Assembly (NCBI GenBank): GCA_002428525.1
Contig: DIWU01000008.1
Coordinates: 114,443-178,442 of the forward strand
DNA from: a bacterium UBP14_UBA6098
Lineage (GTDB): Bacteria; UBP14; UBA6098
Direction of reading: 5' to 3'
DNA: 64,000 nucleotides
In this document: piece by piece, positions 1 to 9,900 of the stretch
Layout: each line of letters begins with the position of its first letter
Numbering within the stretch: position 1 is the stretch's first letter
Notes under the pieces: generated by a model
What the model was told of the DNA's origin: nothing
Databases searched by the model: none
What the model saw: only the letters and a program-made list of their open reading frames with translations
Made by a program: the position numbers and the translations under genes

Positions 1-1944
1 GAAGGGGTCGCCGACGGTATCGCCGACGACTGCGGCGGTATGAGCGGGCGAGCCTTTACCTCCAAAGTTACCTTCTTCGATGAACTTTTTCGCGTTGTCC
101 CAAGCCCCGCCGGAATTGGCCATGAACAGGGCGAGAAGGACTCCGGTGAGGGTAGCGCCGGCGAGGAGGCCTCCGAGCGCTTCGACTCCGAGGATGAACC
201 CGACCGCGACGGGGGCCAAAACGGCAATAAGGCCGGGGACAATCATTTCGCGAAGAGCCGCCCGAGTTGAAATATCGATACAGCGGCAAATATCCGGACG
301 GGCAGTGCCCTCGCGGAGGCCGACGATTTCCTTAAACTGTCTCCGCACCTCTTTGACCATAGCGTGAGCGGCCCGGCCGACGCTTCGGAGAGTAAGGCTT
401 GCTACGAGGTAGGGAATTCCGCCGCCGAGGAAGAGGCCGATAACGACGAGGGGTTTGGTTATATCGATGGCTTTCAATCCGGTGGCTTGTGTATAGGCCG
501 AAAATAGCGCTAATGCTGTAAGCGCGGCGCTTCCGATAGCAAAGCCTTTGCCGATTGCCGCTGTTGTGTTGCCGAGCGAATCCAAGCCGTCGGTGATCTT
601 TCGGACATCGGCGCCAAGCTCGCCCATTTGGGCGATTCCGCCGGCGTTGTCGGCGATCGGGCCGAAGGCATCGACGCTCATAGTGATACCTACAGTCGCG
701 AGCATTCCGACCGCGGCGATGCCGATGCCGTATAGGCCGGAGAAATAGTAGCTGGCGTAAATCGCGATACAGATCGCAACAACCGGCAACATTGTCGATT
801 CCATCCCGTAGGCGATGCCGGTGATAATATTGGTCGCCGAGCCGGTTTCACTCGATTTCGCGATTATCATAACAGGTTTCTTGCTGGTATAATACTCCGC
901 GATGAGGCCGATTAATATTCCGGCTAAAGCGCCGGCCAACATGGACCAGAAGATATTAATATGAAGCCCCATAACTCGAACCGCGACTGCGGCGCCCCCG
1001 AAGAGAAGAAGATTCGCTATATAGGTCGTATATCTTAGCGCGGCGGCCGGCGATATCCGCTCGAGAATACGAAGAAAGAAAATTCCGACGATACTTGCGA
1101 TCAGGCCGATCGAGACGACCATCAGCGGGAAACCCATATATGCCGTTCGATTGCCGATGATTGCAAATGTAACAGGATTTGCAGAGGCTGTAGCGATAGT
1201 CGCTGTCGCGGCGATTGAGATCGTTGCGATCACGGCACCGACATAACTCTCGAAGATGTCGGCCCCCATTCCGGCGACATCGCCGACATTATCGCCGACA
1301 TTATCCGCGATAGTAGCCGGGTTTCGCGGGTCGTCCTCGGGGATATTTTCCTCGAGCTTTCCGACGAGATCCGCTCCGACATCGGCGGTCTTAGTGAAGA
1401 TTCCTCCGCCAACCCTTCCAAATAGTGCGATCGAGCTTGCGCCCATCGCGAATCCCGTGATAATCGCGGAGGTTGAGGGGTCGTTTCCGAAGAAGAAGAA
1501 CAGAATTCCTACTCCGATAAGGCCGAGCGAGGCCACCGAGAGGCCCATCACTGAGCCGCCGAAGAAGGCAATCCTCAGCGCCGGCCCTTGCCCAAATTGT
1601 TTTGCCGCCCATGCAGTCCTGACATTGGCCCGAGTTGCGGCGGACATACCCCAGAAACCCGCGAGCATACTGCACCCGGCCCCCCCGAGAAAGGCGATTG
1701 CGGTATAAAGGCCAAGATTATCTATAAGTGGGTCCCGAAGAAAGATTACGAATAGAGCAAAAACCCCGACAATGAAAATAATCAATGTCGAATATTCCCG
1801 CTTGAGGAACACGAGCGCGCCGCTGTAAATATCATCGGAGATCTCGTTCATGCGGGGCGTGCCGTTCGGGCGCCGTTTGATATAATTATGAATCAAGCCG
1901 GCAATTATCAGCCCGAAGAACCCAATAATCGGCGCGTATAACAT
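1..1944 (-). CDS. hppA: Membrane-bound, ion-pumping pyrophosphatase (3' end outside window)
   Basis: Integral-membrane enzyme that hydrolyses cytoplasmic PPi and pumps H+ or Na+ outward. My translation gives 648 codons with many hydrophobic segments. It contains the substrate-site signature GGGIFTKTADVGADLVGK, then DNVGDNVGDVAG, and a second acidic motif (GDTVGDPF) at the window edge, so roughly the last tenth is missing. In the K+-sensitivity region it reads GNTTAAIGKGFAIGSAALT. Alanine in place of lysine after GNTT is typical of the K+-dependent subgroup. I cannot tell Na+ from H+ transport. The ATG at 1944 is preceded by AAAGGGTGG. It lies 20 nt after the pth stop, so the two are probably co-transcribed. 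Confidence 0.95.
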   Translation of the reverse strand, partial: MLYAPIIGFFGLIIAGLIHNYIKRRPNGTPRMNEISDDIYSGALVFLKREYSTLIIFIVGVFALFVIFLRDPLIDNLGLYTAIAFLGGAGCSMLAGFWGMSAATRANVRTAWAAKQFGQGPALRIAFFGGSVMGLSVASLGLIGVGILFFFFGNDPSTSAIITGFAMGASSIALFGRVGGGIFTKTADVGADLVGKLEENIPEDDPRNPATIADNVGDNVGDVAGMGADIFESYVGAVIATISIAATATIATASANPVTFAIIGNRTAYMGFPLMVVSIGLIASIVGIFFLRILERISPAAALRYTTYIANLLLFGGAAVAVRVMGLHINIFWSMLAGALAGILIGLIAEYYTSKKPVMIIAKSSETGSATNIITGIAYGMESTMLPVVAICIAIYASYYFSGLYGIGIAAVGMLATVGITMSVDAFGPIADNAGGIAQMGELGADVRKITDGLDSLGNTTAAIGKGFAIGSAALTALALFSAYTQATGLKAIDITKPLVVIGLFLGGGIPYLVASLTLRSVGRAAHAMVKEVRRQFKEIVGLREGTARPDICRCIDISTRAALREMIVPGLIAVLAPVAVGFILGVEALGGLLAGATLTGVLLALFMANSGGAWDNAKKFIEEGNFGGKGSPAHTAAVVGDTVGDPF

Positions 1945-1964
1945 GATGAACCACCCTTTAGGTG

Positions 1965-2552
1965 TTAGATTTCCGTTTCAGTTTTTTTGTTGAACTCGTT
2001 CATCGCGACCTCGAAGCCGCGGAAAACTGCAAGCTCGGCCGCCGATGCGGCTTTTGCGATTATAGCCGGCAGTTCGGCTCTCTCGCGGTCGTCGAATTCC
2101 GAAAGCACGAAATCCGCCCCATCGAAGCCTTGCGGTTTTTCAGCAAGCCCTATTCCAATTCTCATCCGAGCGATTTGGTCGGTGCCGAGCCGCTCGATTA
2201 TATCCGCCAGTCCGTTATGTCCGCCGGCCGAACCGCCCTTTCGCAGGCGAAGTTTTCCAAATGGCAAATCGAGGTCGTCGTGGATAACTAAAACCTCCTC
2301 GGCGAGCAGACCCTTCTTCGCGACGATCTCCCTTGCCGCCCTCCCCGAGAGGTTCATATAGGACGTGGGTTTGACCATAACCACAGGGAACCTTCTCGTC
2401 GCCTCGGCGAGCAAAAAAGAAACCCCTCCGGTTTTGAAGCCGGCCTTAAACCTCTCGGCCAACTCGTCTAAAACCATGAAGCCTATGTTATGCCTTGTTC
2501 CGGCGTAACGCTTCCCCGGGTTGCCGAGGCCTATTATGCATCTTATACTCAA
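1965..2552 (-). CDS. pth: Peptidyl-tRNA hydrolase
   Basis: Cytoplasmic esterase that releases peptides from prematurely dropped peptidyl-tRNA. The 195-aa protein has the family landmarks: N-terminal IIGLGNPGKRY, catalytic histidine in GTRHNIGF, substrate-contact asparagine in SYMNLSG, and catalytic aspartate in IHDDLDLPFGK followed by GGHNGL. Length is normal (about 190 aa). The start is TTG at 2552, since no in-frame ATG lies near the conserved beginning. I see no strong Shine-Dalgarno sequence. It is followed by hppA 20 nt downstream and lies beyond the terminator of the large exported protein gene. Confidence 0.95.
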   Translation of the reverse strand: MSIRCIIGLGNPGKRYAGTRHNIGFMVLDELAERFKAGFKTGGVSFLLAEATRRFPVVMVKPTSYMNLSGRAAREIVAKKGLLAEEVLVIHDDLDLPFGKLRLRKGGSAGGHNGLADIIERLGTDQIARMRIGIGLAEKPQGFDGADFVLSEFDDRERAELPAIIAKAASAAELAVFRGFEVAMNEFNKKTETEI

Positions 2553-2613
2553 AGCAGTTTGCTAATTAATCGCGATTTATCATATTGTCAAGAAGAATCG
2601 AAAAATTTCGTCG

Positions 2614-2642
2614 AAAAAGGGCGAGTTTTTCAGGCTCGCCCT
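2614..2642 (-). terminator. Rho-independent terminator of the 1360-aa exported protein gene
   Basis: A perfect 8-bp stem (AGGGCGAG at 2618-2625 with CTCGCCCT at 2635-2642) encloses a 9-nt loop. On the minus strand it is followed by five T residues. It lies 30 nt past the stop codon at 2672 and separates that gene from pth. Confidence 0.85.
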
Positions 2643-2671
2643 CTTTCGATACATTACTACATTATAGGCGG

Positions 2672-5600
2672 CTATTTAATCAATGTCACACGGGTCTTGG
2701 CCACCTTGCCGTGGCAGTTAAGAACCGCGAAGTAAATGCCGCTGGGTAGATTATCCCCGGAATCCGAGGTGCCGTCCCATGTCGCGCTATAGAATCCCGG
2801 CGCGGTGTAGCAGTCGGCGAGATTAGCGACCGGCCTGCCGGTGAGGTCGTAAACCACAAGGCTGATATTGGCCGGCTCGGTTATCTCGATCGAGAACCTA
2901 CAAGCCGCATTGAACGGGTTCGGCGAGGCCGACAGCGCTAAGTTTTCCGGAAGCCTGTCTTTAACCTCTTCGACGATCGTGTAGTTTGTTCCCAACAGGA
3001 AGTTCAATATCGCCGCGAGGACATTCTGCCGCGTCGAGGGCGGCCGGACATCGCTCATAGCGCCGATATACACGCTCGAAAGCACAGTCCTCCACGAGTT
3101 CATCTCGCGATACAGCATGCGAAGGTTGCTGACCATCGGGGTCGGATCGGATTGCGAGAACATCGCCCAAGAGGTGCCCTCGGCGACTTCCGTGGTGTCC
3201 CACTCGTCGATTCTCTGGTCGGCGGAGTTGCGATAGTCGTATCCGATGTTCACAACACCCTCATTGAAGAAGGCCGTGTTCTCGCCCAAGAGAGATACGA
3301 CATTGCCGTCGGTGCGCATATAGCCGTCGGCGACATACTTAGCGCCAAATAGGCCGAACAGATTTCTGCGGTTCGGGGGGCTGGCCTCTCTGCCGAAATC
3401 GTATCCGAAGTCCGCGCCCTCGACGAAAACCCTTCCGCCGGCGGCGATATACCTCGCGAGGTTGTTGATGCTCGAATTGTTCGGCACCGCGTCGGTGGCG
3501 TCATCGACGCCGGTGATCAGAATGATTGCGCGATAGGCATAAAGATCCCTCGTGCCGAGGTTTTCATCCTGAGTTGTGACATCGACATTGAGGTCGGCAT
3601 AAAGCTCGATGCGCTGGCGAAGGAACTCGGCCTCGTCGCTCGAGCCTTGATTCGCCAACATCGCGCCGTTGTCGAAATCCCAGACGAGAATGTCGGAGGA
3701 GGTCGAGTCGGGGTTGAGCCAAACGGTCAGGGGCTCGGTTGTCTCGCTTTCGCCTTCGGAATAAACCGCCGAGACCTTATATGTGTAAGGTAAATAGTTA
3801 TAGAGGTCCCAGTTCACGAACTCAGTATAGGGCTGAGGAACATAACCGATGAGCGAATCCCCCGAGAAGGCCATCTGGTGGTAAACATTGTAGCCGAGAA
3901 GCGTTGCGGTGCTTGGATTCGGCTCGTCCCAATCGAGGATGATTCGATTGTTGTAGGTTGCCCTGCCGGAGAGGTTTCTCGGCGGAGGAAGGACGAAGAC
4001 CCATTCGAGCGTCGCGTTCAGCGTGTCGATAGCTGAGAAGTGCGCGAGAGTAGTATCGAGCGTGATATAGTCGGTTCGGCTGATACGGACATCATAGACA
4101 CCGAGAGGCACATCGGAGAAGAGATAATGGCCGTCGGTGTTTGTGTAAGCCGCGGGGATTCCGGTGCCGACAAGCTCGACCATTGTCCCTGAAAGGTTGA
4201 CCGGCATATCGGAAAGCCCGATAATACCAACGATATTGCCAACCTGCCTGACGAGGAGAAAGTCCTCTTCGACATCCGGTTCGGTGACCGCAATCTCGCG
4301 CGCTTGAGGGATATAGCCTTCTAACGAAACGAACATATCGTAGTCGCCGTAAGGAACATCGTTGAATTGGTAAATTCCCTCGGCAGAGGCGAATGTCGTG
4401 TCGTCGCCGAGGACGACTATAGCGCCTTCGGGGTTACCCTCGTCTTCGCAAGAAATGTTGCCGCGGACAATCGCGGTCGGCGGCGGAATGGGCGAGAGCA
4501 CCGGATTATAGACAATATCATCCTCGAAGTCGAAGCTTACGAGGTCCGGGTAAAACCCTTCGAGGGTAGTGAGGACTTCCCAAACACCCATCTCGATACC
4601 GCAGATCTCATAGTTTCCATCGGCATCGGCGATCGCATTCAGCGCTTCGGAGATCCAAACAAGAGCGCCCTCGGCAGGATTGCCGTCTTCGGTGGTGACT
4701 ACACCAGACAGGCAGAAGGTCGGCGGCGCGCTACGCCTGAACCGGATGAGAAGCATCCCCGGCGTCTCGATATCAACCCTGTCAACGAGGCGCATATTCT
4801 GCCAAACCGTGTCGGGCGAGTTGACCCAAGCGAAGCTGAAACCGCCGTCTTCGGGGAGAAGCTCGGGGTCCCAACTTATCCAGTTGGCGATGGTCTCATC
4901 GACCGGAATTCGCATCATCATAGCGACCCAGATTATCTCAAAGTCGGCCGAGTTGCGAATATCGCGGGAAAGCTGGTTCCAAAGCGGATCGACAATCTGG
5001 AAATAGCCGTAGGGTGTGTCGCCGGGGGGGGCGGGGGGCTGTTGCTGATCGAGGCCGTAATCGAAGAGATCGGTTCCAGCCGAATCGGCACCGAAATGAA
5101 GTGTGAAATGGCGAAGCGGCTCTCCCGGCTCGTCGGTCCAAACAATGATCGACTGCATCCATTCGGGCGTGACGAAATAGCCGGTGACGAAGTTCCAATT
5201 ATATTCCATAGTATTCGCCGGATCGGCGAGATCGCTCGCGCCGATCGTCACCTCGATATTTGCCAGCGGCGGAAAATCGGACGGAGGAATATAGCGAGCG
5301 ATCGTTGTCCCGGACTCGTTCGAGATGATAAGACTCATTGTGACATCGACGCCGTCAACGATCAACCAAATCGAGGTCGGATCGACACCGCTACCGATAT
5401 CCGTGATCCCGACGCGTATATCCGTCGATACCGCAACGCCGGTCTCGTCGTCGGAAGGATTAGTGTATTCGACAACCGGTGCGATTGTGTCGCCTGAGGG
5501 GCTGAGCACCTTGATCCAAACCTGCCTCCCCGGGCCGAAGACGAGCTCGTCGATCGAGCGCATATTCCACCATTCGCCGTCGAGCGGGTATATTCCCGGG

Positions 5601-6754
5601 AAGGTCGCGGCTATGAAGGCCTCTTTGCCGACCGGAATATCGGATTCGCTCCAGCGGACTCCCAACTCGTCGTCGAAGTTTCCGAAGCGGATAATCCACT
5701 CGTCGAAGAACAGGTCGGAAAGACGAATATCGCGAGTGAGCATGTTGAAGAGCGGATAATCCGCATCGGCCAGGGGGAAGAAGGCGTAGAACAACGAGGG
5801 CGGCGCCATCGGGAAGACGATGTCGTAGCCCATATCGAAACCGGCGGTGGCCATCGGGTCGGCGCCGAGGAAAAGATCGACGAAACTTGTGTCGAGGCTG
5901 TCGATATTGAAGGCGACGAGGGGGATTTCCCACAGGACTGGTAGTATCGAGTATCCGGTTCTGAAGGAGATGACCTCCGAAACGACATTCGGCTCGAGTG
6001 CGTTGTCCGCCGCGGAGACAATCACCGAAATCCAGCTTTCGCCCGGAAGCGGCTCCGGGGGAGTGTAGGAAACGCGATAGCCGTTTTCGATTGGCGAGAG
6101 CGACAGGCCGTCGGTCACCGAAGCGCCGCCGACTGTCATCGTTATGCTCTCGGGATTGATTCCGCTACCGGGGTCGGTGACATCGAAGCGGATCTCGGTC
6201 CTGACCGAGACACCGGTCGCGCCGTCGTAGGGATACCAGTTAGCGAAAACCGGAACATCCGGCGGATAATAGCCGTCCGGCTGATGAACGATTTTGATAT
6301 CCATCGCGTGCATGAAGGCGAGTTCGCTTATTGCCTTCATATCGAACCATTCAACGATATCCCCTGTCGGATAGCTCGCGGTGATGAAGAAGTCGCCGGC
6401 GGGGAGAACAGCGGGATTCCAATGGGCTGTGAGTGTGGTCTCAAAGGAATAAAGGTGCGCAATCCACATTGCGCTGTCGCCGTCGTCCGGGCGGATGTCG
6501 GTGTAAAGCATCGTTATATAGGGATTTTCCGGATCGTCGATGCCGAACCAAGCGTAGGGTCCGCTCGGGGGCGGAATAGCGAGGACATCGTCCTCCGGCC
6601 CTAAGAGATCGGATGCGCCGTCAATTCGTCCGAAAGTAAGATCGAGCGCGCGGCTACCATCGGAGAGCGTGAGCGTCGCCGTCCAAGGTTCGGCAAAACA
6701 AACCAAACCGAGAGCGAGGACAGTAAAAACAACAGCCTTCGTAAGATTCCCCAT
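2672..6754 (-). CDS. Giant exported multidomain protein with C-terminal sorting-type domain
   Basis: The 1360-aa protein begins with a signal peptide (hydrophobic stretch to about residue 20, ending CFA). In order I see: three copies of a ~140-aa module (about 25-157, 275-417, 530-672) separated by Ig-like domains carrying SGINPESITMTV and SGVDPTSIWLIV; about three carboxypeptidase-regulatory-like beta domains (about 678-915); a FN3-like segment; a glutamine-amidotransferase/ThuA-like domain containing YIAAGGRVFVEGAD; and a last ~85 residues with SASPNPFN and GIYFAVLN, ending VTLIK. The tail is the FlgD-like/type-A sorting kind, so cell-surface or secreted location is likely. I recognise no catalytic residues. 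The ATG at 6754 has GAAGGGGGAAAA ahead of it. An upstream in-frame ATG at 6850 also has a fair ribosome site, but would put 32 residues before the signal peptide. Confidence 0.85.
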   Translation of the reverse strand: MGNLTKAVVFTVLALGLVCFAEPWTATLTLSDGSRALDLTFGRIDGASDLLGPEDDVLAIPPPSGPYAWFGIDDPENPYITMLYTDIRPDDGDSAMWIAHLYSFETTLTAHWNPAVLPAGDFFITASYPTGDIVEWFDMKAISELAFMHAMDIKIVHQPDGYYPPDVPVFANWYPYDGATGVSVRTEIRFDVTDPGSGINPESITMTVGGASVTDGLSLSPIENGYRVSYTPPEPLPGESWISVIVSAADNALEPNVVSEVISFRTGYSILPVLWEIPLVAFNIDSLDTSFVDLFLGADPMATAGFDMGYDIVFPMAPPSLFYAFFPLADADYPLFNMLTRDIRLSDLFFDEWIIRFGNFDDELGVRWSESDIPVGKEAFIAATFPGIYPLDGEWWNMRSIDELVFGPGRQVWIKVLSPSGDTIAPVVEYTNPSDDETGVAVSTDIRVGITDIGSGVDPTSIWLIVDGVDVTMSLIISNESGTTIARYIPPSDFPPLANIEVTIGASDLADPANTMEYNWNFVTGYFVTPEWMQSIIVWTDEPGEPLRHFTLHFGADSAGTDLFDYGLDQQQPPAPPGDTPYGYFQIVDPLWNQLSRDIRNSADFEIIWVAMMMRIPVDETIANWISWDPELLPEDGGFSFAWVNSPDTVWQNMRLVDRVDIETPGMLLIRFRRSAPPTFCLSGVVTTEDGNPAEGALVWISEALNAIADADGNYEICGIEMGVWEVLTTLEGFYPDLVSFDFEDDIVYNPVLSPIPPPTAIVRGNISCEDEGNPEGAIVVLGDDTTFASAEGIYQFNDVPYGDYDMFVSLEGYIPQAREIAVTEPDVEEDFLLVRQVGNIVGIIGLSDMPVNLSGTMVELVGTGIPAAYTNTDGHYLFSDVPLGVYDVRISRTDYITLDTTLAHFSAIDTLNATLEWVFVLPPPRNLSGRATYNNRIILDWDEPNPSTATLLGYNVYHQMAFSGDSLIGYVPQPYTEFVNWDLYNYLPYTYKVSAVYSEGESETTEPLTVWLNPDSTSSDILVWDFDNGAMLANQGSSDEAEFLRQRIELYADLNVDVTTQDENLGTRDLYAYRAIILITGVDDATDAVPNNSSINNLARYIAAGGRVFVEGADFGYDFGREASPPNRRNLFGLFGAKYVADGYMRTDGNVVSLLGENTAFFNEGVVNIGYDYRNSADQRIDEWDTTEVAEGTSWAMFSQSDPTPMVSNLRMLYREMNSWRTVLSSVYIGAMSDVRPPSTRQNVLAAILNFLLGTNYTIVEEVKDRLPENLALSASPNPFNAACRFSIEITEPANISLVVYDLTGRPVANLADCYTAPGFYSATWDGTSDSGDNLPSGIYFAVLNCHGKVAKTRVTLIK

Positions 6755-6872
6755 TTTTCCCCCTTCGTAAGGGTTTGAAAAAGATAAAAACCGATAGATT
6801 GCTTTTACGGTGAAACGACTATTTCTTAGGCCTTTTTGAAAACCGATCATCTTTTCCTCAATAACACAATAC

Positions 6873-6898
6873 GGATAGGAGCGAAAAACGCTCTATCC
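6873..6898 (-). other. Hairpin in the leader of the 1360-aa protein gene
   Basis: GGATAG (6873-6878) pairs with CTATCC (6893-6898), continued inward by GAGCG/CGCTC across a one-base bulge and closed by an A-rich loop. It lies upstream of both candidate starts and has no T-tract, so it is not an obvious terminator. A leader structure that protects or regulates the mRNA is possible, but nothing more can be said. Confidence 0.4.
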
Positions 6899-6937
6899 AT
6901 TTCGCATCAAACGCTATAGAAACCCAACCTAAAAAAA

Positions 6938-6964
6938 TCAAAATGGGGGGGCGAATGCCCCCCC
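6938..6964 (-). terminator. Rho-independent terminator of the 1221-aa exported protein gene
   Basis: Eight perfect pairs (GGGGGGGC at 6945-6952 with GCCCCCCC at 6957-6964) close a four-base loop. On the minus strand this is followed by ATTTTGATTTTTTT. It starts 9 nt past the stop codon of the gene at 6974-10639. Confidence 0.85.
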
Positions 6965-6973
6965 GAAAAAGTG

Positions 6974-9900
6974 CTACTTGAGGAGGATCATCCTCTTTGT
7001 CACACTGCCGGCGTCGCCCTTGAGGCGATAGAAATAAACACCGGATTGAACGGTCTGGCCGGATATATCCCTGCCGTCCCAGCTGATGCGGTGCGTTCCA
7101 GCCATCATCCTGCCGGAGGCGAGGTTCGCCACCTGCTTGCCCATCATATCGAAGACGGACAGCTCGAACTCACCCGCGCGGGCGATATCGAAGTAGATAT
7201 CGGTGGCCGCGTTGAAGGGGTTCGGGACATTGGCATAGAGGGTCATCTCGCCCGGAAGCGACTGTTTGCCCTCGGGAACCGCGGGGTTGATCCCGAAGCC
7301 GTCGAGAAGCCTTTCGAAGAGGATCTCGTTGCTTCCGACGGTCGGGATATCGATGATCGCGCCGAAGTAGGGGCTTTGGACATAGGTCTTGTATGTCGCG
7401 GTGCCCTTCCAAACGCCTCTGCCGTTAGTGGCGTGGGGCATCGGGCCGATTACTTGCGAGAATAGCACTGTTGTGGCGCCGCTTCCCATCGAGTGCTCGA
7501 ACTCGTCAACGCCGAAGTCGGAGATCGTCGAGAGCGAGTATTCGACCGAATCGGCAAGGGTAAAGAGCGGCGGCGCGCCAGTCAACAAACGGACATTGCC
7601 GGTGTCGAGGCTGGCCGATCCGCCATCTTGGAAATTAACGCCCAACATAGTGTAAAGCGAGTCGTACTGGTTCGTGGCGTAACCATCGCCGGAGAGTATC
7701 TCCATGGCGTCAGCGCCCTCGATGAATAGATTTCCGCCCTTGCGGAGGTAATCATCGATTTTGCGCCACTCGGGGCCGCGCATTCTGGGGCCGAGCCAAC
7801 CGGAACTGCTGAGCGGTGCCCATGTGATGACGATGAGATCGTAAAGCGGATCAGTATCGTCCGCAAGCGAGAAGCCGTAGAGCCTCTCCTGCTCGCCGGT
7901 TATATAGAGCGAGTCTCCGGTGAAGCCGGCGTTGCGAAGGAGCGTCACGAGGCTGTCGGAGGAATCCCATTCCCAGCCGAGCGCGTCCAACTGCCAGCCG
8001 CCGCACCAGTCCACCAAAAGGACATTGGTGCCATCCGGCGGGTTGCGGTTGTAGCCCTTGGCCAACGGACAAAGCGGGCTTGTTCCGGTTGGATAGGTTG
8101 CTGTCATGCCGTAGTAATAGGTGACATCGTCGATATCGTCCGAGTCGAGATAATACGGCGCGGTGTCGGGGAGGTCTGCAACGAACTCGGCGACAGAGAC
8201 ATCGGTGAACGGCGCGGTGTGCCTATAAAGGCGATATCCGGTCGGTGCATCGGCCGGCCTTGTTCTCGGGGAAATCGAGGTGACGCTGTGAAGGTCGATA
8301 TTCGGGCCTTCGATAGTTAGCGGCCTGTGATTTCTTTCCACAAGGGTCTTAGCGGGGCGGATCTTACTGCGCTTTGTGCTCTGAAGGGCCTCGCGCATTT
8401 CGATACTCGTCAAGTCGTCATCGATTCCGCGCGAACCGCCGCTGACATAGCACTCGATCGCGAAATCGCCGTCGGCCATATCGACATTCTCGCCCTCCCA
8501 GCTCCAAGAGCTGTCGTAGGAGTAGTGAATCCAAGCGAGGGTGTCCGGCGAGGTGTAATCATACATGATGTAGAGGACATCGGTGTCGGTGGGGTCTTTC
8601 CAGCCGACGAAGAACGGGTCGGTTCCGACAGTCACGCCGCCGGGGATATTGATATAAACCCAACCTTCGGAGGTGTCCCTCATCGCGACAGTCGAGGACC
8701 AGAGCACCTCGCCCGGGCCGCCGGTATCCGATTCCGCCCAGACGCTGATGATGGAGTTCTTGTTGTAGGAGTAGGGGTGCATCGCCATACGGATCTTCGA
8801 GAGCGTCATTCCGGCTCTCGGGGCGACGAAGGGCATTGCGTAGCCGCCGTTCGCCCAGCCGTAACCGTAATACATCGAGAAGCCGCCCCAGCGCGTGTCG
8901 CCGAAGCCGCGACCGCTACAATGCGCGAGCTTGACCGTGTCGGCGGCCATCGGGGGATCCCAAGTGATCAGGTTGAAAGCGCCCGGCCAGCAAGGCCTTG
9001 TGGTCGATTGCAGGTTCGAGGGCGGATTAAGGAAAACCGTCGGCGCCTCTTCGAGCATTCTGTTCACGACCAAGTCGGAGACGACGGTGAGGGTGGTGTC
9101 AAAGGTCTCGTAATCGGTATGTGTCGCGATAAGCGTGTATCCGCCGGCCGGCACGCCGGTGAAGGAGAAGTATCCGGCGCCGTTGGTCGTTCTGTCCTCA
9201 TCATAGCCAAGGCCGTTGGAGAGATTGACATTGGTGCCGGTGTGAACAGTCGTGCCTTCGAGCGTAATAATTCCCGTGACGGAATAGGTCGAGGTCACGG
9301 GGAAGAGCAGGAAATCGACGCCGGTAGTGTCGCGTGCCAAGTCGAAGGTATCGACCTTGGCCTCATAATCGGTATGCGCCGCGCGGACATAAACCCTTCC
9401 GAGCGGCACATCTTCGAGAAGATATTGGCCGACGGCGTTGGTTGTGGCGGTAATTCCGGATCCAGTTTCCGTGACCGTGGTTCCGCCGTGGCTCGAGGCG
9501 CCGTCGAGCATAACGGTGCCGGAGATGTCGGCGATAGTGGCCGGGAAATTGAAGTTATGGGTTTGGTCGTGGTCTAAAACGATATCCAAGGAATCGTTCC
9601 GGCCATCCGCAGAAATGACGTAGAGCCTGTAAGAGCCTTCCGGTGCACAGACTGTATAGTATCCGGCGGCGTCGGTTGTATCGTGATATGCTCCGATAAT
9701 CACCAGAGAGCCGGAATGATCCGAGAGACCGCCGATCGTGACTGTGCCGTCCACGCAATAGGTCGTGACTGCGGTGTCGCGAGTCGTGAAGCTGATCGTG
9801 TCGCAGGCCCTATTTCTGGCTGTGTCCTGCGCGCAGGCGATACAGGTGATCGTCGAATCCGGCGGAAGAGTGATCAATCCGCCGGTGCTGGCGGAAACCC

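Noticed and set aside
4367..5497. 376-codon plus-strand open frame inside the 1360-aa protein gene
   Set aside because: It is antisense to a strongly supported gene, has an implausible Arg/Gly/Asp-rich composition and no recognisable domain. High-GC third positions in the real gene keep the opposite strand open.
8327..9577. 416-codon plus-strand open frame inside the 1221-aa protein gene
   Set aside because: Same reason: antisense shadow, no domain, no ribosome site.
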